From contig JAIOJX010000005.1 of NCBI GenBank assembly GCA_022376925.1, forward strand, positions 97,375,001 through 97,439,000: a DNA stretch of 64,000 nucleotides. The letters run 5' to 3'. Positions 24,113 to 35,829 of this stretch are shown here, piece after piece. A model generated the notes under the pieces. It worked only from the letters and a program-made list of their open reading frames with translations. It was not told the DNA's origin and ran no database searches. Within the stretch, counting starts at the first letter, position 1, and every line of letters begins with the position of its first letter. The stretch comes from Tragulus kanchil (taxonomy: Eukaryota > Chordata > Mammalia > Artiodactyla > Tragulidae). The translations under genes and the position numbers were made by a program.

Positions 24113-25840
24113 TGCCCAAGTTGCATAACATTTTCCTTCTAATAACAGTCCCTCCTTCTCTACCCAGAGCTTCCATTCCTTCAACTATCCCACATGCAAT
24201 TGTGATTTATATTCAACTCAAGCTTTTTCTAAGTTAAAGACTCAAAAGTTCCAATTTCCCATAAACCCCTTATTTTATTTCCCACTGACCTTTGTACTCA
24301 CCAGTGTCCAAAATCCCACTCAGTCCTTCACACCAGATTTGCATATCTTCTACAATCTTCAATCTTTCTTTCTTTGAGTCAGAAACATCAGCTCGCCCTT
24401 AAATCTGATACACCCTCTCACTGACCATATCAAGTTCATCCCTAAACCACTCAGTCGATCTGACCTGAAATGTATCCTATTCTAATAGCCACTATCCAAG
24501 CTAAGCTTCTCCTTTGCTCTCACAAGAATTACTACATCAGCCTTCTGATTCAGTCCGATTGGTTCCCCTGATCCACAGTCTCTCTAGCTCTGGTCTAACC
24601 TCCTCTTGTCCATCAGAGCAACTCTTTTCAAAGAGATCTGACCATGTCACTGCCTCAACCCCACATACTCCTTCCCAAGTATCTCAGAGCAAAAGCCAGC
24701 CCATGCTTACGGCACTAGAAAGTGAAAATGAGGTCGCTCAGTTGTGTTAGCTCTATTCTACACAGGGTGTATAAATGCGAATGTTACTCTCTCAATTAAC
24801 CCCACCCTGTCCATCCTCTGCTGTGTTCATAAATCCATTCTCTACATCTGTGTCTCTATTGCTGCCCTGTAAATAGGTTCATCAGGACCATTTTTCAAGA
24901 GTCCCAGACAGTATTGGATTTTCTCTTTCTGACTTAACTCTGTATGACAGATGCTAGCTTCATAATCACTACTACAAATGGCCTAATTTCATTCCTTTTC
25001 ATGGCTGACTAATATTCCATTATATATAATTAAATTCTTTAATATAATTAAATTATATTAATTATAATATAATATATATTATTATTATGTATTATATATT
25101 ATTATATGTTTAATAATATATTATTAAATTTAATATAATTAAATTCTTTATCCATTCGTTTGTCTAAGGGCATCTAGCTTGCTCTTCACAGAGTTTTTAA
25201 AGCTATGCCCAAGTTGCATAACATTTTCCTTCTAATAACAGTCCCTCCTTCTCTACCCAGAGCTTCCATTCCTTCAACTATCCCACATGCAATTGTGATT
25301 TATATTCAACTCAAGCTTTTTCTAAGTTAAAGACTCAAAAGTTCCAATTTCCCATAAACCCCTTATTTTATTTCCCACTGACCTTTGTACTCACCAGTGT
25401 CCAAAATCCCACTCAGTCCTTCACACCAGATTTGCATATCTTCTACAATCTTCAATCTTTCTTTCTTTGAGTCAGAAACATCAGCTCGCCCTTAAATCTG
25501 ATACACCCTCTCACTGACCATATCAAGTTCATCCCTAAACCACTCAGTCGATCTGACCTGAAATGTATCCTATTCTAATAGCCACTATCCAAGCTAAGCT
25601 TCTCCTTTGCTCTCACAAGAATTACTACATCAGCCTTCTGATTCAGTCCGATTGGTTCCCCTGATCCACAGTCTCTCTAGCTCTGGTCTAACCTCCTCTT
25701 GTCCATCAGAGCAACTCTTTTCAAAGAGATCTGACCATGTCACTGCCTCAACCCCACATACTCCTTCCCAAGTATCTCAGAGCAAAAGCCAGCCCATGCT
25801 TACGGCACTAGAAAGTGAAAATGAGGTCGCTCAGTTGTGT
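23656..25840. repeat. Tandem duplication 8 (23656-24747 and 24752-25840)
   Basis: The offset is 1,093 bp after a three-base deletion and one substitution within the first 35 bases of copy 2. Errors are clustered at the junction and the rest looks identical, including a long A/T palindrome-like tract. Confidence 0.97.
23930..24056. repeat. A/T-only near-palindromic tract (copy at 25023)
   Basis: About 125 bases almost without G or C, with TAATATAATTAAATT at both ends and internal mirror-like TATTATTATTATG and TAATAATATATTATTA units. It lies inside an L1 fragment and looks like a simple-repeat expansion. Confidence 0.8.
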
Positions 25841-26097
25841 CCAACTCTTTGAGACCCAAGGACGAGCCAGGGAATTCTCCAAGAAAGAATACTGGAGTGG
25901 GTAGCCTTTCCCTTTGCCAGGGGATTTTCCCAACCTAGGGATCGAACCCAGGTCTCCCGCATTGCAGGTGGATTCTTTACCTCTGAGTCACCAGGGAAGT
26001 CCAAGAAGATTGGAGTGGATAGCCTATTCCTTCTCCAGGGGATCTTTTCAACCCAGGAATAGAACTGGGATCTCCTACATTGCAAGTGGATTCTTGA
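25819..26097 (-). mobile_element. Bov-tA type SINE plus a second partial unit
   Basis: Reverse strand: GTCGCTCAGTTGTGTCCAAC, AAGAAAGAATACTGGAGTGG, GGGATCGAACCCAGGTCTCC and GAGTCACCAGGGAAGTCC. It is followed at once by a second partial unit (AAGATTGGAGTGGATAGCCT ... TCCTACATTGCAAGTGGATTC). Two head-to-tail units suggest a dimeric SINE or one inserted in another. Confidence 0.85.
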
Positions 26098-26520
26098 AAG
26101 TAAATTTCGAAAAGTGATCCAACTTCTCCCTCCTGTCTAGTTTCCATCTTCCTTCCATCCTGCCGCTCATCACTCCAGAATAACTGGTGCTCCCAGGACA
26201 CACTGCCATCCCATGAGTCTTCTGTTCATTAATCCCTCAAAATAGCAGCCATTTGAATCCCCTCTCACTTTTTAGAGGCCCTTATCAACACTGTTAACAT
26301 CTTCATTCTAGCTTAGTAGAAACAGCACTTTCAGTTGAGGGAATTTTTTCAGGTTCTGCATTTCCCACTTCACTATAACCTAGGTCTGGTAAGAGAGGTT
26401 AAGTATTCAGGTCTCAGAGTGATTCTCCCCAAAGTTAAACAGTTAGTTAAATTAATAGCTACTAATTTTCTGATTGTTCCTGTATCTTTAAGTTACAAAA
26501 ATATTAATAATTATCTAATA

Positions 26521-26629
26521 ATTTCTCATAATATATTAATATGATTATGTTAATATGATTAATACTATTATTATTATCATAATATTATTAATATTATGTG
26601 AAATAATATTAACATATTATGAGAAATCT
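26521..26629. repeat. A/T-rich inverted repeat, hairpin-forming (copy at 27616)
   Basis: The left arm ATTTCTCATAATATATTAAT starts at 26521 and pairs, with one mismatch, with a right arm ending in ATATTATGAGAAAT near 26629. The centre, about 65 bases, is itself made of TAATATTAT units. Repeated by duplication 9. Confidence 0.8.
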
Positions 26630-26783
26630 TCACCAAAAGACTTAAAGCAACATAATGCATCACCTGGATCATGCCTCCTCCCACAGTCAGCTCTTATTCA
26701 TTCATTCCACTGACGATATTCACCCACTAATTTTTCAGGCAAAATGCAACATTCAAACCGAAAATTACAAAAACTAAATATTT

Positions 26784-27063
26784 TTCTATTGGCCACTTTT
26801 ACTGGTCTTTCACTTATTTATTTTTATCCATCTTTGTTCCCTGGCCTGTGTGGGCCTCCCCCTGCAGTGGCCTCTCTCGCAGCACAGCACCAGCTCTGGG
26901 CACACCAGCTCTGGCACTCCAGAGCAAGCTCATAATTGGACACACGGGTCCAGCCACTCTGTGGCAGGTGGCATCCTCGCCTATGCCCACACACACCAGG
27001 GATGGAACCTGTGCCCCCTGTACTGTAAGGCAGAATCTTTACCCACTGGACCACCAGGAAGCC
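26784..27063 (-). mobile_element. tRNA-derived SINE, GACCAATAGAAGTGGCC family (copy at 27879)
   Basis: Reverse strand: GGCCACTTTTACTGGTC, CCCTGGCCTGTGTGGGCCTC, GGGATGGAACCTGTGCCCCC and GACCACCAGGAAGCCC. The flanking repeat AACTAAATATTTT at about 26771 is matched, imperfectly in copy 1 and well in copy 2, after the head. Confidence 0.85.
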
Positions 27064-27211
27064 CAGAACTAAGTATTTTCATGGTTATGCATTACTTGTG
27101 CACTTTCCCTCGTGATCCAGACTATTTTCATCTTGGCCCAATGCCAAATAATATTAACATGAGAACAGTAGTAAAATCACATAAAATATTCAGTAAAGTG
27201 GCTGAATTTAT

Positions 27212-27424
27212 TGCTTGACTCTGGTGGTAGTAGTGGTAACAAACCCGCCTGCCAATGTAGGAGACAAAGATTGGATCCCTGGATTAGGAAGATCCCTTCG
27301 AGGAGGGCATAGCAATTCACTCCAGTATTCTTGCTCAGAGAATCCCATGGACAGTGGAGCCCATGAGTTATCGTCCACAGCGCTGCAAAGACTTGGGCAT
27401 GACTAAAGCGAACTTAGCACACAG
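27212..27424 (+). mobile_element. Bov-tA SINE (copy at 28308)
   Basis: Plus strand: CTGGTGGTAGTAGTGGTAAC, TGGATCCCTGGATTAGGAAG, TCCAGTATTCTTGCTCAGAG and AAGACTTGGGCATGACTAAA. Second copy at 28308-28520 through duplication 9. ORFs here are readings of the SINE. Confidence 0.88.
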
Positions 27425-28948
27425 ATGTCAGTCAATGGGAGGCAACAGAAAAGGTTGCCCTAAACTTCTGGGCAATTTGAGAACTCTGACTGTGAAACTG
27501 GATTGGAGACTAAACATTCTAGAAAGAGTATTCATCAAAACAAATGAACATTTAATGAAGTTTTACATAGTTGAACGTGTTCACTCTTCCCACTCAGTTA
27601 AAATTTTTTCTAATAATTTCTCATAATATATTAATATGATTATGTTAATATGATTAATACTATTATTATTATCATAATATTATTAATATTATGTGAAATA
27701 ATATTAACATATTATGAGAAATCTTCACCAAAAGACTTAAAGCAACATAATGCATCACCTGGATCATGCCTCCTCCCACAGTCAGCTCTTATTCATTCAT
27801 TCCACTGACGATATTCACCCACTAATTTTTCAGGCAAAATGCAACATTCAAACCGAAAATTACAAAAACTAAATATTTTTCTATTGGCCACTTTTACTGG
27901 TCTTTCACTTATTTATTTTTATCCATCTTTGTTCCCTGGCCTGTGTGGGCCTCCCCCTGCAGTGGCCTCTCTCGCAGCACAGCACCAGCTCTGGGCACAC
28001 CAGCTCTGGCACTCCAGAGCAAGCTCATAATTGGACACACGGGTCCAGCCACTCTGTGGCAGGTGGCATCCTCGCCTATGCCCACACACACCAGGGATGG
28101 AACCTGTGCCCCCTGTACTGTAAGGCAGACTCTTTACCCACTGGACCACCAGGGAAGCCCAAAACTAAATATTTTCATGGTTATGCATTACTTGTGCACT
28201 TTCCCTCGTGATCCAGACTATTTTCATCTTGGCCCAATGCCAAATAATATTAACATGAGAACAGTAGTAAAATCACATAAAATATTCAGTAAAGTGGCTG
28301 AATTTATTGCTTGACTCTGGTGGTAGTAGTGGTAACAAACCCGCCTGCCAATGTAGGAGACAAAGATTGGATCCCTGGATTAGGAAGATCCCTTCGAGGA
28401 GGGCATAGCAATTCACTCCAGTATTCTTGCTCAGAGAATCCCATGGACAGTGGAGCCCATGAGTTATCGTCCACAGCGCTGCAAAGACTTGGGCATGACT
28501 AAAGCGAACTTAGCACACAGATGTCAGTCAATGGGAGGCAACAGAAAAGGTTGCCCTAAACTTCTGGGCAATTTGAGAACTCTGACTGTGAAACTGGATT
28601 GGAGACTAAACATTCTAGAAAGAGTATTCATCAAAACAAATGAACATTTAATGAAGTTTTACATAGTTGAACGTGTTCACTCTTCCCACTCAGTTTCTTG
28701 TACTCAATGCTTCTCATCATGTTTTCATTATATAAAACTTTCTAGCAACTCTATTGATAGGCGGTCAAAGTATAATATGAGAAAAAACTTCAGAGTAGAA
28801 CAACAAATGGATCACTTCAGTGAACAGATGAGTGATAACAGCCTACTTTCTATTATATGAATGGCCTGAACAGACATATCCTTCCTTTATAAAAAGTGTA
28901 TCAAAACATGAAAATGCAAGGCTAAGGCTTTGGGGCTCAGATACCAAC

Positions 28949-29045
28949 CTCCTCTGCTCTTCACCATGTTCTCCTGAAGGGACAGTGAGGCATTCATCCA
29001 TGTGTCCATGAAGCAACCTGAGGACGTCACCACCAATCAGATACC
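28949..29045 (-). CDS. RYR2: RYR2 exon, 97 bp ([15 protein letters not shown]...)
   Basis: With the G left over from the previous exon this encodes [18 protein letters not shown], then [15 protein letters not shown], ending two bases into the last Arg codon (phase 2). The acceptor is CTGTCCTTCTAG. The donor is GTTGGTATC, a weak but valid GT site; it was chosen because it keeps the family's reading frame. The residues are about 226-258 of human RyR2, the start of beta-trefoil domain B and the first MIR-type repeat ([11 protein letters not shown]). The normal Gly is present at the position of the human G230C mutation. This is the last RYR2 exon I can find toward the left end. The next exon must lie more than 28.9 kb away as assembled. 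Confidence 0.96.
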
Positions 29046-29748
29046 CTAGAAGGACAGAAATGCAGTCACATTTGAACTGTCATCATCGGACGTTAACAGC
29101 TGAACAGATCATCTGATCCAATCTCCTGTCTTCATAGACAGAGACACAGAAGTCTAATGAAGCGTAAGAACTGGGCCAAAATCTCAGCAATAGACGGTGT
29201 CAACTGCCTGCCACCTCTGAGCCCTGGGTTTCCAAGTTCCCACAGCCCGTGATATTTCCACTATCATTCATGACCTCAGCCTCATAAAACTCTCTACTAA
29301 ACACACAAGTCTGGATAGGCTAAGATTTGAACTTACGTGAGAGCAATCAGGACAAACTGATATACTCCCAAAAAACCCTGATAGCAGCACAGGCACTGCT
29401 GGGATCCACCCCTAAGTTCTATGCCCTGGAAGATGACAAACCTTGACATTAGCCTAACTAAGCATAACCTTGGGGCCAAAGCACTGAAGAAAACAACCCC
29501 TAAGAAAGTTAGCACTTAAAACACACACAAGAATAAGCTCAAGTTGACAACAGTGTAAAAACGAGGAGAGAGACATCTTAACACAAATTTCACTTGTAAA
29601 TAACAGTTGAAATGGGTTTCTTAAATGTCATGTATCTTCATTAGAGGATATTTTGACACAAATAGCTCTAATTAATTTACTCATTATCACAATTCCAAAG
29701 ATGACTGTCAACTCTGCATCAGGGACCTAATGCAAGTGGAGTTTTTAC
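29046..29748 (-). other. RYR2: RYR2 intron, 703 bp
   Basis: Short intron between the GYLIGGDV and HLSYGNGS exons. It has no duplication and no clear young repeat, so its length is probably correct. Confidence 0.85.
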
Positions 29749-29848
29749 CTTGGGCTGCTTCACTCCCTGAGCTGATTGGGGCCACGCTCCAGAGGGTCTG
29801 CTGGAAAGCGGCGTCCACGTGCAAGCTGCCATTGCCGTAAGACAAATG
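29749..29848 (-). CDS. RYR2: RYR2 exon, 100 bp (HLSYGNGSLHVD...)
   Basis: The exon encodes HLSYGNGSLHVDAAFQQ, then TLWSVAPISSGSEAAQ and the first base of Gly. The acceptor is CCACCACAG and the donor GTAAAAAC. It starts in phase 0, following ...SSERYL, and ends in phase 1. It corresponds to about residues 193-225 of human RyR2, the end of beta-trefoil domain A and the linker into domain B. The YGNGSLHVDAAFQQTLW segment separates RyR2 from the other two isoforms and is the main reason for the isoform call. The exon is in unduplicated sequence. It is separated from the next exon by an intron of 703 bp and from the previous one by about 10 kb as assembled. Confidence 0.97.
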
Positions 29849-31184
29849 CTGTGGTGGAGGCAAAAGGAGGCGTCACTGCAGGCTCGAGTAAGTCTTAACC
29901 CAGAAGTGCTCTGGCCACTTAACCTGCACAGTGCAGATGTGGAAATGCCAGCAGAGAACCTGTTTCAATCCCGCCACTCAAAGATGAAGAGACTAGTAGA
30001 AAAAAAAATTAGAATGGATTTCTGACTTTAGGTATTTTTCAGCTTCCTTCTAAGCATGACTACTCAAATCCCTAATCAGAAAACATACAAATAAAAGTAA
30101 CAAAATACACTGGTTAAAACAGATTGTTTTGTTGTAAAGGCTTATTATTGTACAGACAAAGGGCACCTGCCATTAAAATTACAATGAAGTCTTAAATATC
30201 ACACTGTGACAGTGTTTGGACAATGAAGTAGGTGAAATCTACAGGACTAAGGTCTTGGTTTGTATGGGGTCCTTTAGGAACCTTTATCTACCTTTGACGT
30301 AATAGCCATTAGATGGCAATATTTCCTAATAGGCATCAAAAATCAGGACAACAAATGTCTTTCAAAATTCAGACATCATAAATTTCAGAGGTTTCTGCTT
30401 ACGATCAAAATGTACTAAAAGATGAATACATTTCATATCTGTGAGCGCCATAACTAATAAATTCTGAAATGATAAGCTTAAAAAAATTCCCACAATTACA
30501 AGTACAGCCAAATGCCTTGCTTATTTCATTAGCGATGACTTGGCCTGTTCTCTTGGAGTCATCTCAGTAAATATCACCAATAGTCCTACAGTATGCCTGC
30601 AACACTGTCCAATCCTGACAACAGCCTAAGCTTTTAAAGATTTTAATGCACTAGAACTTTCCCAGAAATTGAACCTTGCTAGTCAAAGACAGCCACAGCA
30701 TGAAAAGTCACACCAGTATATGTCACAGACCCTTTCAATACCCAAAGGCCTCTTCTACCTAAATAGATAAATATTTATAATATATGTAATATTTATCCTA
30801 AATACACTAGGTCACCAGCACACATAGGTACTTCATTTTCTTTCTCTTAAAAACAAAACCAAAGAAATTTGGGAAATTTGACATATACGCAATTATCTTC
30901 ATAATCATTTTTTCAAATCAATAAGATTAAGAGTGGATGGACCAGATTCTGAGGTTTTGTTTTGGCCCTCTAGGCTCTAATAAGAGAAATGGTATGCAAA
31001 GAGGCAGAGATATGGGAATGTAAGCACACCAAAGAGCTTCATTCTGGGGCATAATCATATAGAGAGTGAGAGGCCTGTAGACAAGGCAGGTATCAGATCA
31101 AGGACCTTACAGGAAATAAGAAGCCACTGCAATGAAAAAATAACGGAGGAAGGGCTACAATATAATCTTCAAATTATATCTAAG
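29849..31184. other. Intron sequence without recognised elements
   Basis: A/T-rich DNA between a RYR2 exon and a SINE. No exon or young repeat was seen. Confidence 0.5.
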
Positions 31185-31185
31185 C

Positions 31186-31357
31186 CTGAAAGTGTCAGAT
31201 GTTTAGCCATATCTGACTCTTTTTGCGACTCTAGACAAGAATACTGGAGTGGGTGGTCATTCTCTTCTCTGAGGGATCTTTCTGACCCAAGGATCAAACT
31301 GGGGTCTCCTCCATTCCAGGCAGATTCTTTACTGTCTGAGCCACTAGGGAAGCCCAA
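31186..31357 (-). mobile_element. Bov-tA type SINE, shortened
   Basis: Reverse strand: GAAAGTGTCAGATGTTTAGC, AAGAATACTGGAGTGGGTGG and GAGCCACTAGGGAAGCCC. The middle section (the CCATGGA region) is missing compared with the other copies. Confidence 0.8.
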
Positions 31358-31865
31358 GGTACAGAATAAGTATAAGCATAAAGATAGGAAAATCTCAGCC
31401 TGTTGGATAAAAGGTAAAAAAAAAAAAAAAAATGTCCTAAAGATCATATTATACCATTTAAAGTTATCTAAATAATGATGTTCACTATTCTCAAAGAAGT
31501 ATTCTCTATGTATAACTATATTGGATACCTCTATTTAATTTTGCCACTTCAACAAGAAAGGGAAATCTGTGTAAGCACCCCACTGAGTCTGTAAATTCAC
31601 AGGTCTGTGAGGTTATTCAGAAGGCAGTAACAGTTTCAGTATAACACTCAGATGAGTTGTCCTTAAAGTAAAAAGATGTCTGAGGTTGAAAGCACAGCTG
31701 GCTTTAGGCTGAAACATGTAACTGCTTTCAAAGGTATACACCCTCCAGGGTACTACAGGAACTCTGAGAATGGTCTCCATTCTATCACCTTGATTCACAT
31801 GTTAGAGACTCAAGTTCTCACGGACACACAAATCATCTGAGGATTTGTCCAAAAAAAAGGCAAAT

Positions 31866-32000
31866 TAGAACTTCCTTGGTGATTTAGTGGGTAAGACTTC
31901 ACCTTCCAATGCAGGGGGGCTGCAGGTTCATGCCTCCTCTGGGAGCTACGATCCCATATGCCTCATGACCAAAAACAAGAAAAAAAAAAAAAAAAAACCA
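31866..32000 (+). mobile_element. CHR-1-like tRNA SINE
   Basis: AGAACTTCCTTGGTGATTTA, GCAGGTTCATGCCTCCTC and a tail AAGAAAAAAAAAAAAAAAA. Diverged; the subfamily is uncertain. Confidence 0.65.
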
Positions 32001-32364
32001 TAAAACAGAAGCAATACTGTAACAAAATCAATAAAGACTTTAAAAACAGTCCATATTTTAAAAATCTTATTAAAAAGGCAAATTTGAAATTCAAGAGGCG
32101 TGAGGAGGAAACAATCAAGGCCATTGATACAAGAAACATGTTTTGAGTAACAAGACTTTCTATGATAGAAGCACACAATCTCAGGCATAGAAAAGACACT
32201 ATAAATCACCTCTCAGGAGTTCTCAACCTGGCCTCCCCTTTGATACTTTGTTTCCTTTGTAATCCAATGTATGTAATTTATGCATTTTAACAGCTAATGA
32301 GACAAGGAGTATCTGACTGTCCAAAAGATCCAAAGCAAAAGATTTTCAAAAATATCCAAATTCA

Positions 32365-32695
32365 GGGATTCCCCTGGTGGTCCAGTGGGTAAGGACACCG
32401 CCTTGCAGTGCAAGGGGCGCCGGTTTGAGCCCTGGCCTGGGAAGATCCCACGTGCCGCAGAGCGGCTGGACTGATGTGTCCAATTACCAAGCCGGAGCTC
32501 TGGGGCGCATGCGCCCAGAGCCGGTGCCCTGCAACGACAGATGTCACTGCGATGGGAGGCCCACACGGGCCAAAGAACAAAGACAGATGAAAATAGAGAA
32601 ATAAAAGACCAATAGAAGTGGCCCGCCCGCTCCCCTTCCTCCCCAACCCGACCCCCACCCCAAAATAAAATAAAATAAATAAATCTTTAAAAAAA
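32365..32695 (+). mobile_element. tRNA-derived SINE, GACCAATAGAAGTGGCC family, long 3' form
   Basis: GGATTCCCCTGGTGGTCCAG head, a GGTTTGAGCCCTGGCC box, GACCAATAGAAGTGGCC, then a pyrimidine-rich extension (CCCGCTCCCCTTCCTCCCC) and an (AAAAT)n tail. The target-site duplication AAAAATATCCAAATTCAG lies on both sides (about 32347 and 32694). Its good preservation and intact repeats suggest recent insertion. Confidence 0.92.
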
Positions 32696-32712
32696 AAAAT
32701 ATCCAAATTCAG

Positions 32713-33528
32713 CCCTTAGCTGATTCATTTATTCACTCATTTATTTCTCATTAACTGTCAGTCACTTGGGCCCTAGTTATGTAACACTCTGGAAAAATGA
32801 TCCTCAAATGACAGGGAACACAAGTCAACAAGATACATCACCCCTCAGGCTTCATTTTTTTTTTCACTCTGAGAACAAAACAAAAAAAATTTGAGAGACA
32901 CAGACAGATGTTCATTCCAAATGGAAGTCTATGTTTCCTTCACCTGATCCACAGTGGGAAAAAAGAAGGCTCAAGGTAAATAAATCAAAAATAAACTGGT
33001 TGATGTGATAAAGAGCTAGAAGATACTTATGATCACTGTCCTTTTAGCTATCAATACTCTTATGCAAATTGAGGCAATTCAGTAACTTATACTATCAAAC
33101 CACCTAGTATTTCTTATTAGAAATAAAGAGGTGGGTACGAGAGAAGTACATTTTTATGAGCCCTGGGATAGCTTCCTTTTAAGCATTTTTCATCACTTTT
33201 TAGATTGTGAGGTTTGCTTTTCCTAATTTACTTTTAGATAGTTGTTTCGTAATATTATCATGAATTTTTAAAAATCCATTTCTATAGGTGACAGAATTAT
33301 TCAAAAATCTATGTTTCAAATGAGAGCTATCGAATTCATGGGATGAAAACTCCTGTACATACCTGGGTGGTTTTATATCTTTCTAACAGAAGTAAAAGTT
33401 GTTTTGCATGCTTTACCTTATTTTGTTTAGTCTGAAATAGATTTACAGTAGTACCTATTTGATCATATTCCTCTTTTTTAAATTATATCTTTCTCTTATA
33501 ATTAAAACTGCTTTGCTAAAGCGTTCTC
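32713..33528. other. Intron sequence without recognised elements
   Basis: A/T-rich unique-looking DNA between two SINEs. Confidence 0.5.
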
Positions 33529-33786
33529 TCTTTTTTTGGCCACTTCTATTGGTCTTTCATTTCCATCTTTGTTCTTTGGCCTGTGTGGGCCTCCCATCAC
33601 AGTGAGTTCTCTCACTGCAGAGCACTGGCTCTGCGCACAGACGTTCCAGAGCGCTGGCTCAGTAGTTGGACACATCGGTCCAGCCGCTCGCTTGTGGCAC
33701 ATGGGATCTTCCCGGGCCAGGGATCAAACTGGCACCCCTTGCACTGCAAGGCGGTGTCCTTACCCACTGGACCACCAGGGAAGCCC
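33529..33786 (-). mobile_element. tRNA-derived SINE, GACCAATAGAAGTGGCC family
   Basis: Reverse strand: GGCCACTTCTATTGGTC, GGGATCAAACTGGCACCCC and GACCACCAGGGAAGCCC. The ORF reading MATSIGLSF... begins in this element, as in several other copies. Confidence 0.9.
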
Positions 33787-34501
33787 TAAAGTCTTCTTTA
33801 AAAAAAAAAAAAAAAAATCCTTCCAGCGGAGGGAAAGGAATTCTTTTCCTCTTAGATATTCCTGAAAAGAGGATTAAGGTATCATTTCATATTAAAATAT
33901 GAAACAGCAAGCTGAAAAAAGATACTATTTGGATGAGTGGTTTACAATCTTTTCTGGAGATAAGACCCTTTATTCCTAGGAAATCATTCACTGAGCTTCA
34001 ACACTGAAAGCAGAGGAGGGCAGAGAAACCCAGGAGGAGCCTGGGGCTCCCGGAGGCTAGCACAGTGCCCTCTTCCTCTTCCAGCTAAGAGACGCCTCTG
34101 CAGAGGCTAACATCAGTCCTTCCATCAGTTTCAATCAGTTCGGTGTCCCTATAGTTGCAACCTTGATTAGAATAGCAAATGAACAATTAGATAGTTTAAC
34201 CTTGACTTAACAAGCACTGTTAGCGAAGGGAAATTAGATCAAAAGCCAATTGACACCATGACTTAAATCAATAAACGGCAATGCTTATTTTCAGTAGTCA
34301 GATAACAGTTGTGTTTTCCAACAGATTTCTCAATGCATTAGTTTTTAAACATATCAGAATCTTCTCAGCATATGAATCTTGCTTTCAAATGATAGACCTT
34401 CATTTAAAATCAACTGTTAAATCATGAATCTCTTCATTACTCACTTTACAACTCTCTCTTCTTCTGGTTAAACATCTACAGTTACTTTAACTATTTTTAA
34501 T

Positions 34502-34702
34502 AGGTACATATCTCCCAGGTAAATAATGATAACAACTTCCAAAGTAATTTTTAGATAAGTCCTAGAACTAAAGGTCTTATCTGGAGTAAGCATTCAGTTT
34601 GGAGATATTACCCTGATCAAGAAGATGAAGAAATGGAGGGTCTGGAGAGGTTATGTGATTGACCCAGACTCATGCTTAGCAGGCTCTATACTACTAAACA
34701 CA

Positions 34703-34741
<39 letters not shown>

Positions 34742-35790
34742 ACATGCAATTCATTTTTAGTTATTCAGGTTCAGTATGTGGATTATTCCAACTGCCACGG
34801 TTTATTCCAACATCTTTTACTGTCTCACGTTTTACCCTTCACTTGCTCCAGTTCCTTCTAATTAAGCACCATGTGGTCCTTGAATCCATGAACATAAGAC
34901 TCCATGTTCTGACTACTAGTCACCCACAGTGAAAATGGAAGGTAATAATTAGCTATGTCTACACCCATTTAAACATCCCTCAGTATCTCTAACCCACACT
35001 CTAAAACTAAGTTACCATCTTACCAGCCTCTTCAACAAATGGTGCTGGGTAAACTGGACAGCTACATGAAGAAGAATGAAGTTGGAACATTCCCTGACAC
35101 CATACACAAAGATAAACTCAAAATGGATTAAAGACCTAAATTTAAAAAGAGAGACCATAAAACTCTTGGAGGAGAATATAGGCAAAACACTCAATGACAT
35201 AAATCAAAGCAAGATCTTCTATGATGTACAATCTAGAATAATGAAAATAAAAGCAAAAATCAATGTGTGGTACCTAAGGAAACTTAAAATTTTGCACACA
35301 GCAAAAGAAACTACAAGCAAGGTGAACAGACAACCAACAGAATGGAAGAAAATAGCAGCAAATGAAGCAACTGACAAAGGACTAATCTCCGTAATATACA
35401 AGTAGCTCAGACAACTCAATACTGAAAAAAACAAACAACCCAATCAAAAAATGGGAAAAAGATCTAAAGAGACATCTATCCAAGGAAGACACACAGATGG
35501 CCAAAAAAGCACATGAAAAGATGCTCAAAGTTGCTTCTTATTAGAGAAGAAAAAAATCCCGGGACCATCAATCTCCTAGTTACTTTAACAAGGTACATAT
35601 CTCCCAGGTAAATAATGATAACAACTTCCAAAGTAATTTTAGATAAGTCCTAGAACTAAAGGTCTTATCTGGAGTAAGCATTCAGTTTGGAGATATTACC
35701 CTGATCAAGAAGATGAAGAAATGGAGGGTCTGGAGAGGTTATGTGATTGACCCAGACTCATGCTTAGCAGGCTCTATACTACTAAACACA

Positions 35791-35829
<39 letters not shown>

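Larger units (their letters stand above)
26515..28695. repeat. Tandem duplication 9 (26515-27599 and 27610-28695)
   Basis: The offset is 1,095-1,096 bp with a 10-bp spacer. There are a few differences near 27032-27074 versus 28127-28170, at a SINE 5' end and its target-site repeat. Copy 2 ends 253 bp short of an RYR2 exon. Confidence 0.97.

Noticed and set aside
1..28948. The next RYR2 exon (expected to start with a TVHYEGG-like sequence)
   Set aside because: I looked for its reverse complement and found none; it is probably to the left of the window. A protein-to-DNA search would settle this.
34701..34738. TG repeat as a regulatory element
   Set aside because: It is an ordinary microsatellite with no supporting context.
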